Source: Lachnospiraceae bacterium
GTDB taxonomy: Bacteria > Bacillota > Clostridia > Lachnospirales > Lachnospiraceae
Direction of reading: 5' to 3'
Length of the DNA: 64,000 nucleotides
Assembly (NCBI GenBank): GCA_022510615.1
Contig: JAFLTC010000011.1
Location: forward strand, 1 to 64,000
The notes under the pieces were generated by a model that saw nothing but the letters and a program-made list of their open reading frames with translations, ran no database searches and had not been told where the DNA came from. Position 1 is the stretch's first letter. Every line of letters starts with the position of its first letter. Shown one piece after another: positions 1 to 8,285 of the stretch. A program made the translations under genes and the position numbers.

Positions 1-1644
1 CCTTGCAGGCTGCCCTATCGAAGTAGCCTGGGAGAGGGACATTTTCTGAGTACAAAGGATATTTGTACCCTGCCCTTTATTCCTGAACTTGTGGAGGCGG
101 GAATTGATTCCTTTAAGATAGAGGGGAGGATGAAGAAGAAAGAGTACAGTGCCTATATGGCATATTTGTACCGTCATTATACGGATTACTATCTGGAAGA
201 GGGGAGAGAATGTTTTTTAGAGCTGGTAGAAGATAAAGACAGCTGCCTGTGGAAAGATTACCGGCGCAGTCAGGATTTATATAACCGGGGCGGTTTTTCC
301 GACAGTTTTCTCTTTGAAAAGAAAAAGGAAAATGTTGTTTACCCAAAGAAAAACGGACATTTTGGAACACTGGCAGGCAGGGTTATCCGTGCCACCGGCG
401 GGACGGCGGAATTTCTGGCGTTGGAAGAGATTTATCCACAGGATGTTTTGGAATTTCGGAATGAGGATGACAGTCAGGCCTATGAGTATACAGTAAAAGA
501 GGGAAAAAGGGCGGGGGAGAAAGTAGTGACGAGAGTAAAAAAAAGAAGTCATATTTACCCGGAGCAAAGGATATACCGGACAAAAAATGCGGCACTGTTG
601 ACACGGATTGAAAAACAAATAAAAGAATCCTTCCATGCTTATCCGTTACAGGGAAGGCTGGAAGGGGAGATAAATCAGCCGGTGCGTTTTACGATAACCG
701 GAAATGGAGTTTCCGTATGTGCTACAGGAGATGTTTTGGAGAGGGCAAAGAATTATCCGGTCACGGCAAAGGACATAAAGATGCGCCTTGCCAGGCTGGG
801 AGATACTGGTTACCGGTTCGAATCCCTCTCTGTCAACATACCGCCGGATACTTTTCTTCCGTTAGGCGGACTCAAAAAACTAAGGCGTCAGGCCATCCAT
901 ATGTGGGAGAAAGCGGCGGTGCCAAGGCGGATAGCGGGAGCGCAGCCGGTCTTTTCACGGGAACAGCCGGAAGAAGAAAAGGAGCTGTCCTTTATCAGTG
1001 TAGCCTCTGTAAACCAGCTGAAGGCAGCCGTTTCCAGTGTAAAGACACAAGTGGTGTTTCATTTAAAGCTGGAGGATATTCCATCAGGGGACTGGAAAGA
1101 AGCTGCCGAAATTTTACGGGAAAAAGACTGCGCCATCTCTTTTCCCAGAGTGCTTAGGGGACAGGGACGAGCGTGTTTTGAAAGAGAGTGGGAGACGAAG
1201 GGCAAGGTGTTTCAAAACCTGTCTATGGCAGCGGTTATTATAAACAGTCCTGCCATGCTTTTATATGCCAGAAAATGGTGGAAAGACGCCCTGTGGTATG
1301 GGGACGAAAATTTTTATATGGAAAACAGACAGGCGCGGGCAGTGTACGCATCTCTCGGAATTCATCCGTCACCTGTCCGCCTCTATGGGAGAATTCCGGT
1401 TATGGTAACGGAAAGCTGTGTGAAACGTACGCTGGGACAGTGCGGACAGGGAAAAGACCGTCTTACGCTTATCACCCCGAAGGGGGATGAATTTGTGGTG
1501 GTAAATCATTGTAAATACTGTTACAATACAATATATGCAAAGAAACCTGTAAAAGCGACAAGTCATGCCGATGTGAAAAGACTGGATTTCACATGGGAAA
1601 AGGAAGATGAAGTGAGAAAGGTAATCCGAGAATGGAACTTTTAA
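1..1644 (+). CDS. U32 family peptidase, 5'-truncated by the window edge
   Basis: The reading frame is open from the first base, so the true start lies upstream of the window. The visible part reads CRLPYR, then a GEGHFLSTKD segment and an EAGIDSFKIEGRMK stretch, which are typical of the collagenase-like U32 family (the YrrO/YhbU/RlhA group). About 450 residues follow, matching the long C-terminal extension of RlhA-type members. Family members with this extension modify 23S rRNA or tRNA rather than acting as classical proteases; which one applies here cannot be decided from this fragment. A Cys cluster near the end (CVKRTLGQCGQGK, then HCKYCYN) could bind metal. The 3' end overlaps the next gene by 13 bp, so the two are co-transcribed. 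Confidence 0.8.
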   Translation, partial: PCRLPYRSSLGEGHFLSTKDICTLPFIPELVEAGIDSFKIEGRMKKKEYSAYMAYLYRHYTDYYLEEGRECFLELVEDKDSCLWKDYRRSQDLYNRGGFSDSFLFEKKKENVVYPKKNGHFGTLAGRVIRATGGTAEFLALEEIYPQDVLEFRNEDDSQAYEYTVKEGKRAGEKVVTRVKKRSHIYPEQRIYRTKNAALLTRIEKQIKESFHAYPLQGRLEGEINQPVRFTITGNGVSVCATGDVLERAKNYPVTAKDIKMRLARLGDTGYRFESLSVNIPPDTFLPLGGLKKLRRQAIHMWEKAAVPRRIAGAQPVFSREQPEEEKELSFISVASVNQLKAAVSSVKTQVVFHLKLEDIPSGDWKEAAEILREKDCAISFPRVLRGQGRACFEREWETKGKVFQNLSMAAVIINSPAMLLYARKWWKDALWYGDENFYMENRQARAVYASLGIHPSPVRLYGRIPVMVTESCVKRTLGQCGQGKDRLTLITPKGDEFVVVNHCKYCYNTIYAKKPVKATSHADVKRLDFTWEKEDEVRKVIREWNF

Positions 1645-3014
1645 TTGCAGAACTATCCAGATATATTATCATTATACTGTTTGCTATCTATACCTTTTAT
1701 TGTTTTCGTGCCTTTGCCAGAAGAACAAAAGAGGGAACGGATGGTGTATTTCGTGCGCAGAGAACCTTGACGGTTCTGATTCATCTGATCTGTAGCGCTC
1801 TTTTAATCATGATCAAGCAGGATATCAAATATCTGGCATTATTCGGACTGGAACTGGCTTTCTATCTCGTCTTTGTTAAAATATATCAGATATTTTATAA
1901 GGGACTGTCTAAGCTGGTCTTTAATAATATGATGATGTGCATGATGATTGGATTTATTATGTTAGGACGGCTGGAATATGCCTATGCCATCCGCCAGCTT
2001 GTGATGGCCGCCATCGCTATGGGTGTATGCCTGTTAGTGCCTCTTTTTATTGAGAGGTTTACAATCTGGGAAAAGCTCGGCTGGCAGTATGCACTGGTGG
2101 GAATTCTCATGCTTTTATTGGTATTTGTTGTCGGTGTGGAGCGTTATGGGGCGAGAAACTGGATCTCCATAGGCGGTTTTGCCATGCAGCCATCGGAATT
2201 TGTTAAAATTATTTATGTGTTTTTCATGGCAGCACTTTTGTCAAAGACGACGAAATTTAAGCATGTAGTAGCCATTACGGCAGTGGCGGCGGTCCATGTT
2301 ATTATACTTGTATTGGAAAGGGATCTGGGTGGAGCGCTTATTTACTTCGTCACCTATCTGGTAGTGCTGTATGTGGCGACGATGAAAATCGGATATCTGG
2401 CGGCTGGACTGGGAGCGGGGACGGTGGCATCCATCATTGCCTACCGTCTGTTTTACCATGTGCGGACCAGAGTGACGGCATGGCGCGACCCATGGGGAAA
2501 TATCGACGATAAGGGATATCAGATTTGTCAGAGTCTTTTTGCCATAGGAACAGGTGGTTTGTTTGGCATGGGACTGGGGCAGGGGCTGCCGGAAAATGTA
2601 CCGGTGGTGGAAAGCGATTTTATTTTTGCCGCCATATCGGAAGAGTTGGGAGTGATTTTTGCCATCTGCCTGATTTTAGTCTATATCAGCAGTTATATTA
2701 TGTTTGTCAATATTGCCATGAAAATGAAAAAGCGGTTTTACAAGCTGACTGCATTTGGTCTTAGTGTCGTATTTATTTTTCAGGTGTTTTTATGTATTGG
2801 CGGCGTAACAAAGTTCATTCCCTCCACCGGTGTCACCCTGCCGTTAATCAGTTACGGCGGAAGTTCCATTATGACAACGATTGTAATATTCAGTATTATT
2901 CAGGGAATGTATGTGTTAAATGGCAGAGAGGAGGAAAAGCTTGAGAAAGAAGAAGGTTCAGGCAGAAGAAACCATCGACGCAGTTCAGGCAAAAAAAGAG
3001 CTGAAAAAAGGTAA
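1632..3014 (+). CDS. FtsW/RodA/SpoVE-family peptidoglycan polymerase (SEDS protein)
   Basis: This is a polytopic membrane protein of 460 residues with about ten hydrophobic segments. It carries the SEDS-family hallmarks RNWISIGGFAMQPSEFVK in the middle and STGVTLPLISYGGSS near the end. SEDS proteins are glycosyltransferases that polymerise lipid II and work with a class B penicillin-binding protein. The next gene encodes such a partner and overlaps this one, which supports a RodA- or FtsW-like pair. The C-terminal tail after the last membrane segment is unusually basic and charged (EEEKLEKEEGSGRRNHRRSS). Its coding sequence doubles as the ribosome-binding site and N-terminus of the PBP gene in another frame, so its composition may partly reflect that overlap. 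Whether it acts in elongation, division or sporulation cannot be told. Confidence 0.9.
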   Translation: MELLIAELSRYIIIILFAIYTFYCFRAFARRTKEGTDGVFRAQRTLTVLIHLICSALLIMIKQDIKYLALFGLELAFYLVFVKIYQIFYKGLSKLVFNNMMMCMMIGFIMLGRLEYAYAIRQLVMAAIAMGVCLLVPLFIERFTIWEKLGWQYALVGILMLLLVFVVGVERYGARNWISIGGFAMQPSEFVKIIYVFFMAALLSKTTKFKHVVAITAVAAVHVIILVLERDLGGALIYFVTYLVVLYVATMKIGYLAAGLGAGTVASIIAYRLFYHVRTRVTAWRDPWGNIDDKGYQICQSLFAIGTGGLFGMGLGQGLPENVPVVESDFIFAAISEELGVIFAICLILVYISSYIMFVNIAMKMKKRFYKLTAFGLSVVFIFQVFLCIGGVTKFIPSTGVTLPLISYGGSSIMTTIVIFSIIQGMYVLNGREEEKLEKEEGSGRRNHRRSSGKKRAEKR

Positions 3015-4419
3015 ACGTCTCAACCGGGAAATGGCAACCGTGACGTATATCTTCATGGTATTATTTCTCGTTCTGTCAGGATATGTGGTGTATTTTGTTA
3101 TACAGGATTCGGATAAAGTATTAAATAATTCATATAATAAGAGACAGGATTTACTGGCAAAGAGAGTGACAAAGGGAAGTATCCTGTCGGATAATTCCAA
3201 AGTGTTAGCGGAAACCATAACCGATAAAAAGGGAAATGAAACGAGAAATTATCCCTATGGTGGTCTGTTTGCCCATACGGTAGGAAGAATTTCTCATGGA
3301 AAAACAGGTCTTGAGGCGTCAGAGGGATATACGATGCTGACCTCCGGCATCCATCCTTTTGCCGGTATGATGAACCGTATGACGGGGGAGAAGGATCCCG
3401 GAAACTCCATTGTGACAACCTTGAATGTCACCTTGTCCCAGACTGCCAGTAACGCTCTTGGCAGCCAGAAAGGGGCGGTCGTTGTAATGGAACCGGATAC
3501 AGGGAAAATACTGGCGATGGTGAGTAAGCCGACTTATAATCCAAATGAACTCACGGATGCGGTATGGAAAAAACTGACGGCAGACAGCGATGATGATTCG
3601 GCACTGTATAACCGCGCTACCCAGGGGTTATATCCACCGGGATCCACCTTTAAATTGTATACAGCTTTGCAGTATATGAGGGAAAATGATACGTATCATA
3701 AATTCCGGTTTCGCTGCAGTGGAAGTATTGGCAGTGGTACAGAGAGGATTCAGTGTTATGGCGGGGAAGTACATGGCAGGGTAAATTTGACTAGTGCCTT
3801 TGCCAAATCCTGCAATGTTTTTTTCTGCCGGATTGGAAGTGAACTAAATGTTTCTGCATGGAAAAGTCTGTGTGAATCTTTTTATTATAACAAAAGTATT
3901 CCACTCGATAAACTGGAACAGAAGGCGTCCCGTTTTTCGATTGACGGGAACACCTCGAAGGGAGATTTAATGCAGGCGTCCATTGGACAGGGGGATACGC
4001 TTGTCTCTCCGCTTCAGAATGCTTTGCTTGTCTGCGCCGCTGTCAATGAGGGAACTCTGATGAAACCGTATCTGGTAGACCGTGTAGAGGATTTTGCCGG
4101 CAACGTGGTATCTGAAAAGGAGCCGGTAAAACTTTCGGAGCCGATCACATCAGAGGAGGCGAAGGCGTTAAAAAAATTGATGCGGGCTACGGTGACAGAA
4201 GGAACGGCCACCTCACTTTTATATGGGAACTATAAAGCCGGAGGAAAGACCGGTTCTGCGGAATTTCAAAATGGTTCTACCGATTCCCATGCATGGTTTG
4301 TCGGTTATGCCGAGAAGGATAAGAAAAAATTGGTTGTCAGTATTGTGGTGGAGGCGGCCGGAACCGGTAGTGCCTATGCCGTACCGATTGCCAAAAAGAT
4401 ATTTGACGCTTACTGGTAA
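2941..4419 (+). CDS. Class B penicillin-binding protein (PbpA-type transpeptidase)
   Basis: A single-pass membrane transpeptidase that crosslinks peptidoglycan, probably the partner of the SEDS gene just upstream. A basic N-terminus precedes one membrane helix (VTYIFMVLFLVLSGYVVYF). The catalytic domain has the SxxK motif in PPGSTFKLYTA (Ser near residue 234), SCN in KSCNVFF, and KTG in GGKTGSAEF. At about 490 residues it lacks the large N-terminal module of longer class B PBPs and resembles PbpA. Start choice: an in-frame ATG at 2920 has no good ribosome-binding site. The TTG at 2941 is preceded at ideal spacing by GAGAGGAGG (2926-2934), so TTG is preferred. Either start overlaps the upstream gene (74 bp for TTG, 95 bp for ATG), which implies translational coupling. 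Confidence 0.88.
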   Translation: MRKKKVQAEETIDAVQAKKELKKGKRLNREMATVTYIFMVLFLVLSGYVVYFVIQDSDKVLNNSYNKRQDLLAKRVTKGSILSDNSKVLAETITDKKGNETRNYPYGGLFAHTVGRISHGKTGLEASEGYTMLTSGIHPFAGMMNRMTGEKDPGNSIVTTLNVTLSQTASNALGSQKGAVVVMEPDTGKILAMVSKPTYNPNELTDAVWKKLTADSDDDSALYNRATQGLYPPGSTFKLYTALQYMRENDTYHKFRFRCSGSIGSGTERIQCYGGEVHGRVNLTSAFAKSCNVFFCRIGSELNVSAWKSLCESFYYNKSIPLDKLEQKASRFSIDGNTSKGDLMQASIGQGDTLVSPLQNALLVCAAVNEGTLMKPYLVDRVEDFAGNVVSEKEPVKLSEPITSEEAKALKKLMRATVTEGTATSLLYGNYKAGGKTGSAEFQNGSTDSHAWFVGYAEKDKKKLVVSIVVEAAGTGSAYAVPIAKKIFDAYW

Positions 4420-4432
4420 AATACGGTATAAT
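4403..4432 (+). promoter_or_regulatory. Candidate sigma-A promoter for the Nudix gene
   Basis: TTGACG, 18 bp spacer, TATAAT. It straddles the stop codon of the PBP gene and lies 35 bp before the Nudix start, so the Nudix gene may have its own transcript. Confidence 0.5.
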
Positions 4433-4467
4433 TAAGTTGGATTTAGTTCCACACAGGAGGGATTGCA

Positions 4468-4920
4468 ATGATAGAAGCAACGAGCTGTGGCGGAGTAGTG
4501 ATTTTTCGCGGCAAGATTTTGTTATTGTATAAAAATTATAAACACAAATATGAGGGCTGGGTACTTCCTAAGGGAACGGTAGAACCGGGAGAGGAGTTTC
4601 CGGATACAGCACTTAGGGAGGTGTTTGAAGAGGCCGGAGCGAAGTGTGAGATTGTGAAATATGTGGGAAGGAGCCATTACCGTTTTGAAGTGCGGGAGGG
4701 TCCTGTTTCCAAAGATGTGCACTGGTATCTGATGAAATCCGACAGCTTTTTTTCAAAACCTCAGCGGGAGGAGTATTTTGTGGACTCCGGCTATTATAAA
4801 TTTCACGAGGCCTATCACTTGCTCAAATTTCCGAATGAGAAAAAGATATTGGAGCAGGCATATGAGGAATATCTTGAACTGAGAAAATGTAACTTGTGGG
4901 GAAACAAAAAATATTCATAA
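4468..4920 (+). CDS. Nudix hydrolase (Ap4A/diphosphate hydrolase-like)
   Basis: A 150-residue single-domain Nudix protein. The Nudix box lies at about residues 36-58 and shows G, the PGEEF turn, then REVFEEAG; its glutamates bind the catalytic metal. The GWVLPKG lead-in is typical of the diadenosine polyphosphate hydrolase/MutT-like branch. Such enzymes hydrolyse nucleoside diphosphates linked to another group; the exact substrate cannot be told. AGGAGG sits 6-7 bp upstream of the ATG. The next gene encodes a polyphosphate:AMP phosphotransferase, so the two may share a role in nucleotide and polyphosphate balance (inference). A palindromic repeat separates them. Confidence 0.85.
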   Translation: MIEATSCGGVVIFRGKILLLYKNYKHKYEGWVLPKGTVEPGEEFPDTALREVFEEAGAKCEIVKYVGRSHYRFEVREGPVSKDVHWYLMKSDSFFSKPQREEYFVDSGYYKFHEAYHLLKFPNEKKILEQAYEEYLELRKCNLWGNKKYS

Positions 4921-4927
4921 GTGTTTC

Positions 4928-4947
4928 GCATAACGGCGCCGTTATGC
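4928..4947. repeat. Palindromic intergenic repeat, copy 1 (GCATAACGGC type)
   Basis: A perfect 20-bp palindrome, GCATAACGGCGCCGTTATGC, followed by TAA, lying between the Nudix and phosphotransferase genes just before the latter's ribosome-binding site. It shares the GGCGCC centre and flanking TAA/TAG with seven other places in the window. There is no T-run, so it is not a terminator. Confidence 0.8.
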
Positions 4948-4966
4948 TAAGAATGGAGGGGTTTAT

Positions 4967-6415
4967 ATGCTGGAGAAAATCGATATGAAAAAAGAAGTAA
5001 ATCCGGCAGATTATAATGAGAGAATGGCACATCTGGAAATCCGGATGGGAGAACTGCAGCGTAAATGTAAAGAACTGGGGATTCCGATTATGATTGTTTT
5101 TGAGGGTTTTGAGGCATCTGGCAAAGGAACGATGATCAATAAAATGATTCAGCCTTTAGACCCGAGGGGCTTTAAGGTTTACACAATGGAAAAGGAAAAT
5201 GAGGAAGAAAAAATGCATCCTTATTTCTGGCGCTACTTTATTAAGACACCGGCAAAGGGGCGCATTCATATTTTTGACCGAAGCTGGTATCAGGGTCTGG
5301 AGAATGGAAAGGTAACGCCGGAGGATGTGCGTCAGTTTGAGCGGCAGTTTACGGACGATGGCATGGTTGTCATAAAGTTTTTTCTCGCCATTACAAAAAA
5401 GGAACAGAAAAAAAGATTAAAAGCACTGGAGCAGGACTCAGCGACTAAGTGGCGTGTCCGCAAAGAGGACCGGCAAAAAAATAAAGAGTATGACAAATAT
5501 TTGGAACAATATGATACAATGCTGATTCAGACAGACACCTCCAATGCCCCATGGACGGTAGTGGAGGCGATGGAAAAAAAGTTTGCCATTTGTAAAATCA
5601 TGACGATTGTCGTAAACCGTCTGGAGGCAGCCGTGGCAGAAGCTGAGGCAGGAAAACCGGAAAAAATACTGGTGGAAGAGGAATTTTCAGAGGATTTGAA
5701 AAACGGTGTATTGCAGGGAATTGATTTATCCCTCTCCCTAGAGCCGGAGGAATATAAAAAGAAGCGGAAGGATTTACAGAAGCGTCTTGGCATTCTCCAC
5801 AATAAAATGTATTTGCAGCGAGTGCCGGTGGTACTTGCTTTCGAGGGCTGGGATGCCGGAGGAAAGGGTGGCGCCATTAAGCGGATTACCCAGTGTATTG
5901 ACCCAAGGGGCTATGAGGTAGTTCCGGTTTCTGCTCCTAATGATATTGAAAAGGCCCATCATTATTTATGGCGGTTTTTTGAAAAATTCCCGAAGGATGG
6001 GCACCTGACGATTTTTGACCGCACATGGTACGGAAGGGTCTTGGTGGAGCGAATCGAGGGATTTGCCACGGAGGCAGAGTGGAAACGTGCCTACAGCGAA
6101 ATTAACAATATGGAAGCACATCTTGTAAAGTCCGGAGCTATTGTTCTGAAGTTCTGGCTGCACATTGATAAGGATGAGCAGGAAAGACGTTTTCGTCAGA
6201 GACAGGAAACACCGGAAAAACAGTGGAAAATAACCGATGAGGACTGGCGAAACCGCGAGCAGTGGGAGGCCTACGAAAAGGCAGTGGATGAAATGGTTGT
6301 CCGGACTTCCACAAAGGAAGCGCCTTGGTTTATTATTGAAGCAAATTCAAAGCTGTATGCAAGAATTAAAATATTGGAAATTGTAGTGGAGGCATTGGAA
6401 AAAGTGCTAAAATAA
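4967..6415 (+). CDS. pap: Polyphosphate:AMP phosphotransferase (two fused PPK2 domains)
   Basis: This 482-residue protein carries two PPK2 kinase domains in tandem. Domain 1 has the P-loop GFEASGKGT and the lid/Walker B region IFDRSWYQG. Domain 2 has GWDAGGKGG and IFDRTWYGRVLVERIEGF. The fused architecture and length match class II PPK2 enzymes (PAP), which phosphorylate AMP to ADP using polyphosphate. In characterised PAPs the C-terminal half is the active one. Here domain 2 is likewise the more canonical, while domain 1 lacks the VLVER segment after WYG. It starts at an ATG behind GGAGGGG. It probably salvages AMP or uses polyphosphate as an energy store. Confidence 0.88.
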   Translation: MLEKIDMKKEVNPADYNERMAHLEIRMGELQRKCKELGIPIMIVFEGFEASGKGTMINKMIQPLDPRGFKVYTMEKENEEEKMHPYFWRYFIKTPAKGRIHIFDRSWYQGLENGKVTPEDVRQFERQFTDDGMVVIKFFLAITKKEQKKRLKALEQDSATKWRVRKEDRQKNKEYDKYLEQYDTMLIQTDTSNAPWTVVEAMEKKFAICKIMTIVVNRLEAAVAEAEAGKPEKILVEEEFSEDLKNGVLQGIDLSLSLEPEEYKKKRKDLQKRLGILHNKMYLQRVPVVLAFEGWDAGGKGGAIKRITQCIDPRGYEVVPVSAPNDIEKAHHYLWRFFEKFPKDGHLTIFDRTWYGRVLVERIEGFATEAEWKRAYSEINNMEAHLVKSGAIVLKFWLHIDKDEQERRFRQRQETPEKQWKITDEDWRNREQWEAYEKAVDEMVVRTSTKEAPWFIIEANSKLYARIKILEIVVEALEKVLK

Positions 6416-6452
6416 GTCTGTCAACTGCCTTTGTGAGAAAGGAGATGTAGAT

Positions 6453-7802
6453 GTGAAACAGAAACAATACCGAATGCTTGCCTGTCTGTTTATTGTTATG
6501 TTAGCTTTTAGCAGTATAACCACCGGGTATTCAGTGAACACACCGACGGTGCAGGCGGCGATAGTGACAAAATATTATATTTATCTGGATGATCAGGAAT
6601 TTGAAGTGACGAGGGAGCAATATGCCACCCTGTATGAAATTCAGAACGACCAAACAGCTCTTACCGCCTATTTAAGAGAAATTCTGGGAGATAAAATGCC
6701 GGAGAATTTCCAGAATATATCCGGGCGGGTTGTTTCAACAAATGTTGGCTATCGGCCTGAAATTGATGATTTTGTCATATCAGATGGGGAGTTAGTCCGT
6801 TACGTAGGAACGTCGGCAATTGTTACTGTACCTTCTACGGTGACCGCTATCCGTGCAGGGGCGTTTTACGGAAATTCCAAGGTAAAAGCAGTGATTTTGC
6901 CGGGAACAGTAAAAAAGGTTGAAAACTATGCCTTTTATAACTGTAGCACATTAAAATATGTTGTATTTACGGCAAATGCTACCATCCTTGGAAATGACAT
7001 CATGTACCAATGTAACAAATTGACAAATCTGGTGGCACCGAAAGGTTCGAAGGCTTATTCCTATGCAGAGAAAAAAGAAATTCCTGTGACCACCAGCCAG
7101 AAGACGCAGTTTCTCAATAAGAATATGTATCTTTTGCCCGGGGATTCCGATAAAAATACTATTTTGAATACGATATATGGGGCAAAGTGGAAGAGCAGCA
7201 AAAAGAAAATTGTTTCTGTCTCATCGTCGGGAACAGTCAAGGCAAAAAAAGTGGGAAAAGCGACGATTACTGCCACGGTAAACGGAAAAAAGATAACTTA
7301 TAAAGTGACAGTTTTGAAAAAGACGATGAAGCAGAGGGTAAACCAGATTGTAAAATCCGTGGTAAAAAAAGGAATGTCAAATTACCAGAAGGTGAAAGCC
7401 GTTCATAACTGGCTGATAAAAAATGTGAAGTATGATTATTATCGTTTTTTGTCCGGACGTGTTCCAAAGATATCCCATACCGCCAGAGGGGCTCTGCTAA
7501 AAAAGCTAGCGGTCTGTGACGGCTATGCCCATGCCTTTGACATGGTCATGAAAAAGCTGAAAATCAAAAGTAAATTTGTAGTAGGCTTTGCCAATGGAGG
7601 AGGTCACGCATGGAATATGGTAAAACTGGGAGGAAAATGGTATCATATTGATACGACCTTTGATGACCCGATTATCGATAAGAGCAATAAAAATACAACG
7701 CCGTTTTACACGTATTTTCTCAAGTCCTCTTCCGTGATGCAAAAAGACCATAGCTGGAAAAAGAGTAAATATCCAAAGTGTACGAGTACGAAGTATAATT
7801 GA
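6453..7802 (+). CDS. Secreted protein with BspA-like leucine-rich repeat, Ig-like and transglutaminase-like domains
   Basis: A signal peptide (hydrophobic LACLFIVMLAFSS, cleavage probably after VQAA) indicates export. The order is: N-terminal unknown region; two or three BspA-type leucine-rich repeat units (AGAFYGNSKVKAVILPG, NYAFYNCSTLKYVVF) at about residues 125-210; a bacterial Ig-like group 2 domain (GTVKAKKVGKATITATV) at about 245-290; and a C-terminal transglutaminase-like domain. That domain has a plausible catalytic triad: Cys in VCDGYAHAF near residue 355, His in GHAWNMV near 385 and Asp in HIDTTFDDP near 400. It may crosslink or cleave surface peptides. The start is GTG at 6453 behind AAAGGAG; the ATG two bases earlier runs straight into a stop. 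Hairpin element A begins just after the stop codon. Confidence 0.85.
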   Translation: MKQKQYRMLACLFIVMLAFSSITTGYSVNTPTVQAAIVTKYYIYLDDQEFEVTREQYATLYEIQNDQTALTAYLREILGDKMPENFQNISGRVVSTNVGYRPEIDDFVISDGELVRYVGTSAIVTVPSTVTAIRAGAFYGNSKVKAVILPGTVKKVENYAFYNCSTLKYVVFTANATILGNDIMYQCNKLTNLVAPKGSKAYSYAEKKEIPVTTSQKTQFLNKNMYLLPGDSDKNTILNTIYGAKWKSSKKKIVSVSSSGTVKAKKVGKATITATVNGKKITYKVTVLKKTMKQRVNQIVKSVVKKGMSNYQKVKAVHNWLIKNVKYDYYRFLSGRVPKISHTARGALLKKLAVCDGYAHAFDMVMKKLKIKSKFVVGFANGGGHAWNMVKLGGKWYHIDTTFDDPIIDKSNKNTTPFYTYFLKSSSVMQKDHSWKKSKYPKCTSTKYN

Positions 7803-7808
7803 TGGTGT

Positions 7809-7934
7809 TGACACTTTTGATAGTATAAAGTTAACGAAAACATCCACTAATCGACTCGAGCAGAGGTAATGCTTCGCATTAAATGCTCTCGCTGATTAGT
7901 GGATGTTTTCCTGTCTTATACTGCCAAAGTGACA
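7809..7934 (+). repeat. Long-hairpin element, family 1, copy A
   Basis: An inverted repeat whose core stem (7836-7852 with 7894-7910) pairs GAAAACATCCACTAATC with its exact complement. Outer arms (TGACACTTTTGATAGTATAA at 7809-7828; its near-complement ends at 7934) extend it to 126 bp. The apical part holds a symmetric internal loop (GACTC opposite TCGCT), stem GAGCA/TGCTC, a second internal loop, stem TAATGC/GCATTA and a TTC loop. The plus-strand orientation matches the gene ending 6 bp upstream. Terminator, 3' UTR structure and miniature mobile element are all possible. Weaker complementarity may continue into the end of the upstream CDS. Confidence 0.75.
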
Positions 7935-7971
7935 ACCATTATAGTGCTTCCAGAACGGTACACAAAACAGA

Positions 7972-8065
7972 GTTATAACAAGAAGATACCATCCAATCAG
8001 TGAGAACCTTTAACGCGGGAGCGTTACCGGTTCGAGTCAATTGGATGATATCTTCTTTCTTATAG
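7972..8065 (-). repeat. Long-hairpin element, family 1, copy B
   Basis: The core hairpin is 7983-8055 (GAAGATACCATCCAAT against ATTGGATGATATCTTC, one mismatch), with weaker outer pairing to 7972 and 8065. Read on the minus strand it has the same apical plan as copy A: GACTC loop, stem GAACC/GGTTC, GG opposite AA, stem TAACGC/GCGTTA. It lies 3' of the minus-strand tRNA-Leu gene, in the same orientation, so it could end or protect that transcript. Confidence 0.75.
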
Positions 8066-8084
8066 CCTGCTTCATATTTACCAC

Positions 8085-8168
8085 TGCGGATGGCGGGACT
8101 TGAACCCGCACGATGTTGCCACCGCAAGATTTTGAGTCTTGTGCGTCTGCCAATTCCGCCACATCCGC
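8085..8168 (-). tRNA. tRNA-Leu, anticodon CAA
   Basis: An 84-nt cloverleaf on the minus strand. The acceptor arm pairs GCGGATG with CATCCGC, with discriminator A. The anticodon stem CAAGA/TCTTG encloses the loop CTCAAAA, giving anticodon CAA (reads UUG). A long variable arm, expected for tRNA-Leu, is present, and the T arm contains GGTTCAAGTC. No CCA is encoded; it must be added after transcription. Hairpin B lies downstream. Confidence 0.95.
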
Positions 8169-8182
8169 TCACAACGGAGATT

Positions 8183-8211
8183 ATCATATCATTTTTTTTG
8201 ATTAGTGTCAA
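8183..8211 (-). promoter_or_regulatory. Promoter of tRNA-Leu
   Basis: On the minus strand: TTGACA (8206-8211), 17 bp spacer, TATGAT (8183-8188), ending 14 bp before the tRNA 5' end. Near consensus. Confidence 0.75.
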
Positions 8212-8219
8212 CAATTTTC

Positions 8220-8248
8220 TTGAAAAAACAGAGCAAACAAGGTATTCT
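8220..8248 (+). promoter_or_regulatory. Candidate promoter for the secreted Ig-like protein gene
   Basis: TTGAAA (8220-8225), 17 bp, TATTCT (8243-8248), about 37 bp before the ATG. It is divergent from the tRNA-Leu promoter. Moderate match. Confidence 0.4.
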
Positions 8249-8285
8249 ATATATAACAATACATTTAATTAAGAAGGAGATCAAA

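Noticed and set aside
4928-4947. Palindromic repeats as transcription terminators
   Set aside because: No T-run follows, and several copies sit inside apparent operons just upstream of ribosome-binding sites.
8024-8040. GGTTCGAGTC on the plus strand in hairpin B (and its complement in D) looks like a tRNA T arm
   Set aside because: No acceptor stem, anticodon arm or D arm can be drawn around it; the match comes from the conserved internal loop and stem of hairpin family 1.
7809-8065. Two neighbouring hairpins as a small CRISPR array
   Set aside because: The two copies are in opposite orientation, differ in their arms, are foldbacks rather than direct repeats, and there are no spacers or cas genes.
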